A DNA stretch of 64,000 nt from Streptomyces scabichelini (GTDB taxonomy: Bacteria; Actinomycetota; Actinomycetes; Streptomycetales; Streptomycetaceae): positions 16,551-80,550 of the forward strand of contig NZ_JAAKZY010000019.1 of NCBI RefSeq assembly GCF_011045015.1. The letters are read 5' to 3'. The notes below the pieces were generated by a model, which saw only the letters and a program-made list of their open reading frames with translations, made no database searches and was not told the DNA's origin. Positions 52,037-60,980 of the stretch are shown piece after piece. The position numbers were made by a program, and so were the translations under genes. Position 1 is the first letter of the stretch; every line of letters starts with the position of its first letter.

Positions 52037-53510
52037 GCGGTGTCGCCGGCTCGGCGTCCCACAGGGCGAGTTCACGATCACGCGGACCGTGCACCAGCGG
52101 TGGGCCGTCCGCGCCGAAGATCCGCACCGGGTGGGAGGCGTCCCAGGCGTCCCAGCCCGGGTCGCCCTCGGCCGCGAAGCGCACCCACGTGGAGTGCATC
52201 GCGTCGGCCAGCTCCTGCGGGGCGCCCTCGCCCGCCAGCTTGGCCGACTCCGGGACGTCGCCGGTGTCGAAGACGAAGCCGAGTTCCAGGGCGTGGCAGG
52301 CGCCGAGATCCGGAAGATTCGAGGGCCAGGCGAACTCGTACACGTAGGACGGCGTGGTTCGGGCGTCGGCCAGCCGGTGCAGCGGGATGCGGAGCAGGTG
52401 GTCGGTGACCATCTGGCCGAGGAGCTCGGCGGGGCGCGCGTCCGGGTGGAGGGCGCGATAGCCGCGCGGGACCTCGGAGCCGCAGTGACAGCGGGCCATG
52501 GCTCCGGCCAGGGCGACGGGGCCGAGCCGGTCGACGCGTTCCAGGAGCCCGCCCGGTACCAGCCACAGCCGGTACTCGTCGCGGGTCCAGCCCAGGAGCA
52601 GGTCGACGCCCGGCGCGGCGCCCTCCTCGACCAGGGCCTCCATGGGGTCGCGCGGGACCAGGTCGCCGTCGACGACGATGCCGAACGCGGGACCGCCGAG
52701 GACGGGAGTGCTCAGCCGCCCCACCTCGGCCTGGGTGCGCAGCAGCAGCTCGCGGTCGACGGCGGCGAAGGCCTCGGCCGTGGCGGGGATCTTCAGCCGG
52801 GACGCCATCCGGCGCACCATGCGCCGCACCTTGTCGCGGCTGGCGGACTCGGGCGGCCCACTCTGCAGGACGGCCCGCCGGAAGAGCCCCTGCGTCTGCG
52901 GGGCGGCGAGCAGGGCGCCGACACTGATCGACCCGGCCGACTGGCCGAAGACGGTCACCCGGTCCGGGTCGCCGCCGAACTCGGCGATCGCGTCACGCAC
53001 CCACTCCAGGGCGGCGAGCTGGTCGCGCAGGCCCGGGTTGGGCGGGGCGTCCGGGAACAGTCCGTACCCCTCCACGCCCAGCCGGTAGTTGATCGAGACC
53101 AGGACGACGCCGTCGCGGGCGAAGGCGTGTCCGTCGTAGACCGGTACGGCCGACGAACCGCGGGTCAGCGCGCCGCCGTGGATCCACACCAGCACCGGCA
53201 GCCGGGCCCCTCGGCCCGGCTCCGGCGTCCACACATTGAGGTTGAGGCAGTCGTCGCCCGGCACGACCGGGTCGGACAGCAGCCGGGCGAACGCCTCCGA
53301 GTACGGGGGCTTCGGCGGTGTCGGCCCGAACGCGCCCGCGTCGCGCACGCCCTCCCAGGGCGTGGGCGGCACGGGCGGCCGGAACCGGCGGGGACCGAAG
53401 GGCGGAGCCGCGTACGGGATACCGCGGAAGACGGCGATCCCGTCCTCGTATCTGCCGCGTACGTCCCCGTACGGGGTTCTGACCACGGGCTTCGTCCGGT
53501 CTGCCGTCAT
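51918..53510 (-). CDS. Type B carboxylesterase
   Basis: This is a 530-residue alpha/beta-fold esterase of the carboxylesterase/para-nitrobenzyl esterase family. The nucleophile elbow is GQSAG (Ser191), the oxyanion region HGGA (111-114), the acid is probably Glu312 (RDEYRLW), and the His is His406 in ACHALELGFVF. No signal peptide is visible, so it is probably cytoplasmic and could de-esterify imported sugars. The family fold ends near residue 490; the last 40 residues (basic, Pro-rich) are read antisense to the GH127 gene and may be a tail created by loss of an earlier stop. ATG 53510 was preferred over GTG 53531. Confidence 0.85.
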   Translation of the reverse strand: MTADRTKPVVRTPYGDVRGRYEDGIAVFRGIPYAAPPFGPRRFRPPVPPTPWEGVRDAGAFGPTPPKPPYSEAFARLLSDPVVPGDDCLNLNVWTPEPGRGARLPVLVWIHGGALTRGSSAVPVYDGHAFARDGVVLVSINYRLGVEGYGLFPDAPPNPGLRDQLAALEWVRDAIAEFGGDPDRVTVFGQSAGSISVGALLAAPQTQGLFRRAVLQSGPPESASRDKVRRMVRRMASRLKIPATAEAFAAVDRELLLRTQAEVGRLSTPVLGGPAFGIVVDGDLVPRDPMEALVEEGAAPGVDLLLGWTRDEYRLWLVPGGLLERVDRLGPVALAGAMARCHCGSEVPRGYRALHPDARPAELLGQMVTDHLLRIPLHRLADARTTPSYVYEFAWPSNLPDLGACHALELGFVFDTGDVPESAKLAGEGAPQELADAMHSTWVRFAAEGDPGWDAWDASHPVRIFGADGPPLVHGPRDRELALWDAEPATPLTPAESTPALRPLPGLPRRSTAPLSAVRRLRRSGGARRP

Positions 53511-53613
53511 CCGCGCACCAGCTCCTCGCACGCTCGTGAACCGTCGTTCACAGCAAGCGTCACATCACCTCCGGATATTCCGGCGTCCGTAGCCGGTGGG
53601 CAACTGTGCGCGA

Positions 53614-54861
53614 CTATTTGGCGTACATCACCGTGCCGAAGCCGAGTTGGTCGTAGCCGCCGCTGTTGGAGCCGTAGTCGCCGCCCCCGCCCTCGGGGCG
53701 GACGCTCTCGGCCATGCGGGTGATGTACGGAACGGACAGGCCTCGTCGCCGTGCGTAGTGGTAGTGGAGGATGTCCCACACGGGCCTGGCCTGCCCACGG
53801 CTCGCGGAGGAGATGACGGTGTGGGACTGCTGGGCGCAGTTCGTGCCGGTGCCCCAGGTGTACGTCGTGAAGGGCACGTTCTCACCGAGGTTGTACTTCG
53901 CGACGTACTGGGCGGCCTTCATGAACCGGTTGTTGTCGTAGCCGTACAGGTCCTCGCCCTGGGACCAGGCCATCTCGCAGAAGGCGCCCATCTGGCCGAT
54001 GCCCATGACGGTGTGGCCCTGGTCGCGGCCCGACTCCTGCCACTGGGCCAGGCCCTCGCTGTCGTACACGAAGGGGATCGCCTTGCGGATGGCGCCGTTG
54101 CCGGCGCCGTTCTTGAAGTAGTTCACGGCCTGGTCGTACTTGGCGCCGTCGTCGCACAGGATCCCGATCGCGAGGATCGAGTTCATGGTGCACAGGTCCC
54201 AGTTCGCCCAGTAGTTGGTGATGCAGGCGCCGTTGTGGTTGTTCAGGAACTGGTTGTTGAGCGGGTAGAAGACATTGAGCATCATCCTCTGGAAGCGGGC
54301 GAGGTCGAACCCGCTGTAGCCGCGCATGAGTTCGGCGGCGTTCGCGAACTGGTAGCCGTAGATCCCGGCGGCCAGGAAGCGGTCCGCGTTGCCCGTGACG
54401 GTGGTGAGGGTGGACGACCAGGCGTTGAGGATCCTGACGGCCGCGTCGCCGTTCGCCCTGGTCCCCGCGATCTGCCAGCGCAGGGCGTTCTGGTAGGCGG
54501 CGTGGATGTCGTTGTACAGGATCCCGTAGTTCTGGCCGTCGCCGCCGCGGATGATCGTGGCCTGCGGGTTGGGCTGCCAGGTGCTCGCGGAGTGCCCGTT
54601 GGCGGTCAGCCGGTTCCAGCCGGAGAGCCACGGGTCGTCGCCTGCGGCGACCCGTACCTTGGCGCGGTTGAGCTCTCCGTAGGCGTGCAGCATGCCCGGG
54701 TGGGTGAAGGTCGCCGGAGCGGCGTCCGCGGTGCCGCCGGTGAGGGCGGTGGCCGAGGCTCCGACGGCGAGGGCGGCGGTGAGGCCGCCGGCGGTCCTGA
54801 GCAGACCGCGGCGGCTCAACTCCGGCTGGTGGAGGTGCTGGTGGGGGGAAGTGCGGCTCAT
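53614..54861 (-). CDS. Secreted alginate-lyase-fold enzyme
   Basis: This is a 415-residue exported protein. A twin-arginine signal (SRRGLLRTAGG) is followed by an alginate_lyase (PF05426-like) alpha/alpha-barrel domain. Family motifs include FTHPGMLHAYGELNRAK, NWDLCTMNSILAIG and WQESGRDQGH, where the conserved Asn, His and Arg/Tyr of these lyases are expected. The likely reaction is beta-elimination in a uronate-containing polysaccharide; alginate itself is not proven. It is paralogous to the N-terminal half of the next gene upstream, separated from it by 29 bp, and is the last gene of the importer/GH28/lyase operon. Confidence 0.82.
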   Translation of the reverse strand: MSRTSPHQHLHQPELSRRGLLRTAGGLTAALAVGASATALTGGTADAAPATFTHPGMLHAYGELNRAKVRVAAGDDPWLSGWNRLTANGHSASTWQPNPQATIIRGGDGQNYGILYNDIHAAYQNALRWQIAGTRANGDAAVRILNAWSSTLTTVTGNADRFLAAGIYGYQFANAAELMRGYSGFDLARFQRMMLNVFYPLNNQFLNNHNGACITNYWANWDLCTMNSILAIGILCDDGAKYDQAVNYFKNGAGNGAIRKAIPFVYDSEGLAQWQESGRDQGHTVMGIGQMGAFCEMAWSQGEDLYGYDNNRFMKAAQYVAKYNLGENVPFTTYTWGTGTNCAQQSHTVISSASRGQARPVWDILHYHYARRRGLSVPYITRMAESVRPEGGGGDYGSNSGGYDQLGFGTVMYAK

Positions 54862-54890
54862 GTTGGTGCATCTCCAATCCCGTGGGGGAT

Positions 54891-57800
54891 CTACATGGGG
54901 GTGATGCTCACCTCGCTGAATCGCGCGGTGCTGCGGGCCAGGGGGTTGCGGGAGCAGACCACGAGGCCCACGTCATAGGGGGCGTCACCGAAGCCGGGGA
55001 TCTCTCCCGTGGCGAGTGGTGTCCAGGTGACGCCGTCATCGGTGGAGACGGCCGCGGTGAAGGCGGTCCCAGCGCGCTTCAGCCGCAGCAGACAGGGGGT
55101 GGTGACCGTGCCGTTGCCCGTGAACGCCGACCGTCCGGCCACGGTCGTACGGAGCATCAGCTGGGCGGCGGTGCCGCCGGTGACGATCGCTCCGGCCGCC
55201 TGGTCGAACGGTGACAGCGACTTGGCCATCAGCAGGCCGACCCGGTCGCCGCTCGCGCCTTCGCGGGAGACGAGCCGGGCGGTGATCTCGCAGTCGCCGG
55301 TGATCGAGCGACGCACGAACTGCCCTGTCATTCCCTGGTTGTTGACGTTCAGGTCGGTCCCGGCACCGCGTACGACGAACGTCCCGTCGTCGTATCCGGT
55401 GATCCCGGGCGTGCGCACGGCCACCACGCCGAACGTCCCGAACTCCCGCTCGTCCAGCACCACATCGCCGAGATCGCCGTACGACCACGGCGCGGGCGGC
55501 GGCGTACCGACCATGAGCTTCAGCGCGGCGTTCGCGGTACCGGCCGCGTTCTCCGCGGTGGTGGTGACGGCGAACTCCCCTGCCGTCTCGGGTGTTCCGG
55601 AGATGAGTCCGGTCCCCCGGTCGATGCTCAGCCCCTCGGGCAGACCGCGGGCGGAGAACAGCACGGGCTCGTGCGTGGCCCTGAGCAGATGCCGGAAGGG
55701 GACGCCCCGGTTGGCGAAGGCGGTGGACGCGGAACTCGGTTGCGGCACCGACGGCTTCGGCATCGCCGCCCGCACGGGTGCCGAACGCGGACCCCGCCCT
55801 GTGGTGTTGGTCTTCGCGACGGTGTAGTGGTACGTCGCGCCGGGCCTTCCGCTCCCGTCCGCGTACCGCAGGCGGGTGCCGAAGCCGACGGGGACGACGT
55901 CGGTGGCGACCGGCGTGTACGGTCCGTCGGCGCTCGGAGCCCGCAGCACCGTGTAGCGGGACGAGAGGTCCGGGTCGGTCCAGCTCAGCTCGACGGCGTC
56001 GGCCGCCGTGTCCGCCCGCAGGTCGCCGGCCGTGCGGGTGGGGCGTGGCACGGCCCAGACGGAACCGGCCGACGACGTCACGCTCACGTTGTCGAATGCG
56101 CCCGTGCCGGTCTCGGCGTACGACTCGTCGACGCCGAGACAGGAGGTGAGGGCGAGACCCGCGTACGCCGTGCTGCCCAAGTCGACCTCGGTGGAGCCGA
56201 CTTCGGTCCAGTGGACGCCGTCCGGGGAGAGGGACCCGGTGCAGCGCTTCCCCTTCCGCTCCACCCGCACCCAGTACGGCGCCCGCAGCCGGTAGCCGTC
56301 GCCCGCGCCCTCCACGTACGGGGCTTCCAGCGGGGTCGCCGACTCGGGCAGGGTGCCGAGGTCGGAGATCGGGAACGACGCACCGGTGGTGATCGCCTTC
56401 TGCTGGGACGGCGGCACGGGTGTGCTGCCGGTGGCGGAGATGGCTGCCCCCGCCTTCTGGCGTACGGTCCACACGCCGCTCCAGGTGTGCAGCGGCAGGC
56501 CCTGGATGAGCATGGAGGCGTGCGGGGCGTCACCCTCCGAGGGGGAGCTGCGCAGGGTGACGCCGATCTTGGAGTACTGGGAGCTGAGCGGCCACACGAT
56601 CCGCGCCGTGATCGTGCCGTCGCCGCGCAGGGGCAGGTGCACCAGCCGGTACGTGTCCGCGGTGCCGCCGGCCTCCAGCACGAAGCGCTCGCCGTCGAAG
56701 AAGGCGGAGCCCGGGACGCGTACGTCGCCGACGTCCCCGGTCGACCAGGGCGCCGGGAGTCCGGCCGTGGCCGCCGTCCGGCCCGAACTGCCGCTCTTCC
56801 CTTGCGAGTTGGTGGCAGTGACCGAGTAGTAGTAGGTCCGGCCCGCACGCACGTCGCGGTCCCGGTACGTCGCCTTGTCGACTCCGGAGGCGATGAGCTC
56901 GTACGGCCCCTCGGGCTTGGTGGACCGCTGGACCGTGTAGCTGCTCGCCCACGCGGACGGCAGCCAGGACACGGTGACGGAGTCGTCCTCGCCCACGGCG
57001 GTGACTCCCGCCGGGGCCGTCGGCGCGGCGGGCGAGGCCTTCGCGCCCGCGTAGGTGAGGGTGCCCCAGCTCGGCAGGTCGTCGTTGCTGCCCTCGACGA
57101 CGCGGGTGCCGCCCGTGCCGCGGAAGAGGACGTTCTTCGTGTACGGGGCGTCGAGGCCGCGTACGCCTGTGTAGTGCGCGTACGCCATCTCGTAGATCGG
57201 CGGGATCTGGCCGCGCACCCGGTCCGAGACGGATGTCTTGATGTACTTGCCCGTGCGGTCCAGGTCCGGGGTGAAGGGGACGTCGCCGCCGAGGTTGTAG
57301 CGGGCGGCGTACTCGACGTTCGCGAGCATGCGGTGGTCGTCGAAGCCCCACAGGTCGACGCCCTGGTTCCAGGCGACCTGCGCGGCGTCGGCGAGCAGGC
57401 CGACCGCGAGCTGCTCGTGGCCCTGGTCGCGGCCGCTCTCCTGGCCCTGGCCCGCGTCGGTGACGATGCGGTTGCGTACGCTGCCGTTGCCGGCGCCGGC
57501 CGCGGCGAACCGCAGGGCGTCCTCGAAGAGGGTGCGGTTCTCGCAGAACACCCCGATGGCCAGGATCGTCTGAACGGCCGTCAGGTCCCAGTTGCCGTTG
57601 GCGTACAGCATGTAACCGGACACCGACGGATACCAGACGCGCAGGAAGGACTCCTCACAACGCGCGATGTCCGCGTCCGCCCAGCCGTCATAACCGGTGT
57701 GCCGCAGCAGCTCGGCGGCGTTGACGAACTTGAAGCCCTGCAGGCCCGCACCGAGCGGGCCGTCCGCGCCCGTCACGGTCGTGAGCGAGGCCGACCAGGC

Positions 57801-58214
57801 GTTGAGGATGTCGCGCGCCTTGTCCGCGTGGGCGCGGTTGCCGGTGACGCACCACATCAGGGCGTTCTGATAGGCGGCCGCGGAGTCGGCGACGGCCTGG
57901 TTCATGAAGTTCGACGGGCCGCGGCCCCAGGAGGTGATCTGTCCGGTGTTCTGGACGGTGTACGACGCCGAGGAGCGGGCGTGGGCCGCGAGCGCCAAGT
58001 AGCCGTCGTACAGCGGGGATTCCTTGGCGGCGACGGCCGCCTTCATACGGTCGAGGTCGTCACGGGAGTGGAGGAGCCCGGGATGCGCGAACGCGGACGC
58101 CTCATCGGTGGCCTGGGCCCACGCGGGCGCGGCGGAGGCGGACAGAAGTCCACCTCCGGCCACGGCCACGAGTCCCGCCGCGCCGAGGAACGACCGTCGG
58201 CTGAGGGGAAGCAC
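54891..58214 (-). CDS. Large secreted multidomain alginate-lyase-like protein
   Basis: This is a 1,107-residue exported enzyme. The twin-arginine signal is SRRSFLGAAG. Residues about 38-395 form an alginate-lyase-fold domain (AFAHPGLLHSRDDLDRMK, NWDLTAVQTILAIG, QESGRDQGHEQ). Then come two fibronectin type III domains (about 405-490 and 725-815; SWLPSAWASSYTVQRS and ELSWTDPDLSSRYTVLR), two regions like DUF1349/concanavalin-type lectin modules (about 500-715 and 920-1105), and one putative Ig domain (LPEGLSIDRGTGLISGTP). GTG 58214 has GAGGAG 6 bp upstream, 12 bp after the GH28 stop. The accessory domains suggest binding to an insoluble polysaccharide. Confidence 0.82.
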   Translation of the reverse strand: MLPLSRRSFLGAAGLVAVAGGGLLSASAAPAWAQATDEASAFAHPGLLHSRDDLDRMKAAVAAKESPLYDGYLALAAHARSSASYTVQNTGQITSWGRGPSNFMNQAVADSAAAYQNALMWCVTGNRAHADKARDILNAWSASLTTVTGADGPLGAGLQGFKFVNAAELLRHTGYDGWADADIARCEESFLRVWYPSVSGYMLYANGNWDLTAVQTILAIGVFCENRTLFEDALRFAAAGAGNGSVRNRIVTDAGQGQESGRDQGHEQLAVGLLADAAQVAWNQGVDLWGFDDHRMLANVEYAARYNLGGDVPFTPDLDRTGKYIKTSVSDRVRGQIPPIYEMAYAHYTGVRGLDAPYTKNVLFRGTGGTRVVEGSNDDLPSWGTLTYAGAKASPAAPTAPAGVTAVGEDDSVTVSWLPSAWASSYTVQRSTKPEGPYELIASGVDKATYRDRDVRAGRTYYYSVTATNSQGKSGSSGRTAATAGLPAPWSTGDVGDVRVPGSAFFDGERFVLEAGGTADTYRLVHLPLRGDGTITARIVWPLSSQYSKIGVTLRSSPSEGDAPHASMLIQGLPLHTWSGVWTVRQKAGAAISATGSTPVPPSQQKAITTGASFPISDLGTLPESATPLEAPYVEGAGDGYRLRAPYWVRVERKGKRCTGSLSPDGVHWTEVGSTEVDLGSTAYAGLALTSCLGVDESYAETGTGAFDNVSVTSSAGSVWAVPRPTRTAGDLRADTAADAVELSWTDPDLSSRYTVLRAPSADGPYTPVATDVVPVGFGTRLRYADGSGRPGATYHYTVAKTNTTGRGPRSAPVRAAMPKPSVPQPSSASTAFANRGVPFRHLLRATHEPVLFSARGLPEGLSIDRGTGLISGTPETAGEFAVTTTAENAAGTANAALKLMVGTPPPAPWSYGDLGDVVLDEREFGTFGVVAVRTPGITGYDDGTFVVRGAGTDLNVNNQGMTGQFVRRSITGDCEITARLVSREGASGDRVGLLMAKSLSPFDQAAGAIVTGGTAAQLMLRTTVAGRSAFTGNGTVTTPCLLRLKRAGTAFTAAVSTDDGVTWTPLATGEIPGFGDAPYDVGLVVCSRNPLARSTARFSEVSITPM

Positions 58215-58226
58215 GGGTGACTCCTC

Positions 58227-60017
58227 TTACGGGTGCTGAACGGTGAGCTCGAGGGACTTGGTCGCCGTGCCCGCGGTGTTCGTGGCCGAGACGGTGACCG
58301 TGTACGTGCCGGGGACCTGCGGAGTGCCGGAGATCTGACCGGTCTTCTTGTCGACCTCGAGGCCCTTCGGCAGCCCGTCGGCGTCGTACGACGTCGGCAA
58401 CGCGGTCGCCGTGACGAGGTGGTTGAAGATCTGGCGCGCGGTGGCCGTGGCCTCGCCCGCGCTGGTGATCTCGGGAGTGGCCGTGGACGCGGGCTCGGAG
58501 TCCTTCAGGAAGCGCAGGTCCTTCACGTGCTCGTTGACGAACATCGGCACCATGTCGGGGGTCAGGTACCAGCGCGGCTTCTGCATGGTGTCGGCGATGA
58601 CCGTGCCGTTGATCGCCATGTTCTGGAAGGTGAGGTTCTTGATCGGGCGGTCCGCGTCGTAGCCGACCACGATCGGCATGTTGGCGTTCTTGCCGTCGTA
58701 CTTGAGGTTCCGGATGTACACGTCCTCGATGCCCCGGCCGGGCGAGGCGTTGTACCGGTTGGCCATGACGCGCATGTTGACCAGCTGGCCCCAGGTGAAG
58801 TCCTCGACCCGGACGTCCTGGATGCGGATGTTGCGGATGAGGTTGCTGTCGCCGGGGTTCAGGGCGAAGCAGCCCTGGTAGAGGACCTGCGGCTCGCGGT
58901 GCTGGAGGACGTCGATGTTGCTGAAGACGATGTTCTCGATCGTCTCGGGCTTCTCCGGGTTGCCGTGGGTGCCCATGTTCATCGGGTGCGCCACGTCGGC
59001 CCAGAGGGTGGAGTTACGGACCACGACGTTGCGGGTGTCGCCGTAGTAGTCCCAGCGGTGGGCGTAGACGGCGATGCAGTCGTCGCTGTTGCGCATCCAG
59101 ACGCCCTCGATGAGGACGTCCTCGCTGCTGAACACGTCGATGCCGTCGCCCCACTGGCCGAAACTGTAGGAGTGCAGGTTGCGGACGGTGACCTGCTTCG
59201 ACTGGCCGATGGTGCAGGAGTAGCCGGTCTTGGGGTTGAGGGCGAGGATGCCGTCGATCTCGATGTTCTTGGAGAAGGCCACCAGGGTGGCGGCGTCCGA
59301 GTCCCAGATGATGCCCCGGCCGAGCAGGCGGGCGTTCTCCACCTTGTTGAACTCCACCCGGGCCTTCAGCACCGCGCCGCCGGCCAGGTACACCGTCTTC
59401 CCGCTCGGCACCATCACCACGTTGTTCGGGACGGTGTGGATGCCCGGGCCGAAGTAGATGACGTCGGGGTCGTCCTCCTCGGGCCGCGTCTTCTCGACCG
59501 GGTTGGCGTGCAGCTGCAGGTTGTCGTAGATGTCGTACGTGTCGCCGTCGCCGATCTCGATGGAGAGGTTGCGCGGCTCGGTGAGGCTGAAGGTGATGGT
59601 GTCGCCGCTCGCCTCGTGCGCGATGTCGTACGACAGCGGGCGGATCCGCGCGGCGGCGATGGCGCCCTTGGACGAGGTGACCTGGACCTCGACAGTGCCG
59701 GTGAAGTCCAGGTTGGCGACCGAGGAGCTTCTGACGATGCCGGCGCCGGTCTTCTCGTTTATGGTCTTCGTCCGGGCGCGCAGGACGGGCACCGTCTTCC
59801 ACTCACCGCCCGGCGTACGGGCCTTGACGGAGAAGCTGGCGTTGAGCGGGAGCCCGGTCGGGACCGGGTACACCACCAGCCGGTCCGCGGCCTCCGGTCT
59901 GTCCTCCGCACTCGCGGTGCCGGACGCCGCGCCGATCAGGGAGTACGCGGCGGCGGTGGCGCCCGCGGCCTGGATGAGGGTGCGCCGGGACAGGCCGGTG
60001 CCTTCGGTGTCGTTCAT
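58227..60017 (-). CDS. Secreted GH28-type beta-helix glycoside hydrolase
   Basis: This is a 596-residue exported right-handed beta-helix enzyme. After a twin-arginine signal (LSRRTLIQAAG), a short beta domain (about 45-150) precedes the helix, with GH28-like catalytic sequences WGDGIDVFSSEDV and NSDDCIAVYAHRW supplying the acidic residues. The C-terminal 75 residues are a putative Ig domain (DGLPKGLEVDKKTGQISGTP) like that in the next gene. GH28 members cut polygalacturonan-type chains; a GH49-like dextranase is an alternative reading. ATG 60017 has AAAGG 7 bp upstream. It is co-directional with the sugar importer and separated from it by a 14-bp tandem repeat. Confidence 0.8.
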   Translation of the reverse strand: MNDTEGTGLSRRTLIQAAGATAAAYSLIGAASGTASAEDRPEAADRLVVYPVPTGLPLNASFSVKARTPGGEWKTVPVLRARTKTINEKTGAGIVRSSSVANLDFTGTVEVQVTSSKGAIAAARIRPLSYDIAHEASGDTITFSLTEPRNLSIEIGDGDTYDIYDNLQLHANPVEKTRPEEDDPDVIYFGPGIHTVPNNVVMVPSGKTVYLAGGAVLKARVEFNKVENARLLGRGIIWDSDAATLVAFSKNIEIDGILALNPKTGYSCTIGQSKQVTVRNLHSYSFGQWGDGIDVFSSEDVLIEGVWMRNSDDCIAVYAHRWDYYGDTRNVVVRNSTLWADVAHPMNMGTHGNPEKPETIENIVFSNIDVLQHREPQVLYQGCFALNPGDSNLIRNIRIQDVRVEDFTWGQLVNMRVMANRYNASPGRGIEDVYIRNLKYDGKNANMPIVVGYDADRPIKNLTFQNMAINGTVIADTMQKPRWYLTPDMVPMFVNEHVKDLRFLKDSEPASTATPEITSAGEATATARQIFNHLVTATALPTSYDADGLPKGLEVDKKTGQISGTPQVPGTYTVTVSATNTAGTATKSLELTVQHP

Positions 60018-60031
60018 GGAACAGCCTTTCA

Positions 60032-60080
60032 AGAACGGGGAAGCGAGAACGTGGAAGGGAGAACGGGGAAGGGAGAAGGG
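60032..60080. repeat. 14-bp tandem repeat in an operon gap
   Basis: AGAACGKGGAAGSG units at 60032-60045, 60046-60059 and 60060-60073, plus a half unit, fill the whole gap between the permease stop and the GH28 start. In the transcript it is a C/U-rich tract directly upstream of the GH28 ribosome site. Confidence 0.85.
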
Positions 60081-60980
60081 TTACTTGAGGCCGGTGGTGG
60101 ACATTCCGGCGACGAAGCCGCGCTGGGCGACGAGGAAGATCAGCAGGATGGGGACGACGTACATCACGGAGCCCGCCGCCAGCAGGTTGTTGACGGGCAG
60201 CCCGCCGTCCGTGACATAGGAGGTCATGAGGGCGACGGAGAGCGTGGTTTTGTCGCTGGACAGGAGCAGCATCGGGGCGATGAAGTCGCCCCAGGTCCAG
60301 GTGAAGGCGATCACGAAGCTCGCGGACAGGACCGGCCAGGACTGCGGCAGGAAGATCCGCCAGAAGATTCCGGCATAGCCGACGCCGTCGACGATCGCGG
60401 CCTCCTCCAGCTCCCTCGGCATCCCGGCGAAGAACTGCCGGAAGAGGAAGACCAGATACGGAGCGGCCGACAGCCCCCACAACACCCACGGCCAGTACGT
60501 GTCGACCATGTCGATCTTCGCGAAGATCAGGTACGTCGGGAAGAGCGTGATCATCTGCGGCAGCATCATGGAGCCGAGCAGCACCCCGAAGAGGATCTTC
60601 TTGCCGGGGGCGTTCAGGCGGGCGAAGCCGAAGCCGACCCAGGCGGAACTCAGGGTGACCAGGGTGGCGTAGATCAAGGAGATGATCAGGGAGTTGCGGG
60701 AGTACCCGAGGAAGTCGATGGCGGTGAAGGCATCGGCGAAGTTGTGCCACTGGAAGTTCTCCGGCAGCCAGCGCACCGGGGAGGCCGCCAGTTCGGGCGT
60801 GGTCTTCAGACCCGTGATGATCAACCAGCCGAAGGGGCCGAGCAGCAGGCCGGTGATCACGACGAGCACGGTGTAGAGGACGAGGCGGGTCGTGCGTACC
60901 CGCACCCGGCCACCGGAATCAGGGGTCTTGACGTCCTGGGAGGTCCGGGGGGCCTTGGGGGTCACGGTGGTGGCGGTCAC
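60081..60980 (-). CDS. Carbohydrate ABC transporter permease (MalG type)
   Basis: This is a 299-residue inner-membrane permease with six predicted helices. The EAA loop that contacts the ATPase reads EEAAIVDGVGYAGIFWRIFLP. GTG 60980 overlaps the stop of the partner permease (GTGA) and has GGAGG 7 bp upstream. A longer in-frame extension to 61787 exists but is antisense-like sequence within the partner gene. No ATPase gene lies in the operon, so a shared MsiK-type ATPase encoded elsewhere is expected. Confidence 0.92.
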   Translation of the reverse strand: MTATTVTPKAPRTSQDVKTPDSGGRVRVRTTRLVLYTVLVVITGLLLGPFGWLIITGLKTTPELAASPVRWLPENFQWHNFADAFTAIDFLGYSRNSLIISLIYATLVTLSSAWVGFGFARLNAPGKKILFGVLLGSMMLPQMITLFPTYLIFAKIDMVDTYWPWVLWGLSAAPYLVFLFRQFFAGMPRELEEAAIVDGVGYAGIFWRIFLPQSWPVLSASFVIAFTWTWGDFIAPMLLLSSDKTTLSVALMTSYVTDGGLPVNNLLAAGSVMYVVPILLIFLVAQRGFVAGMSTTGLK

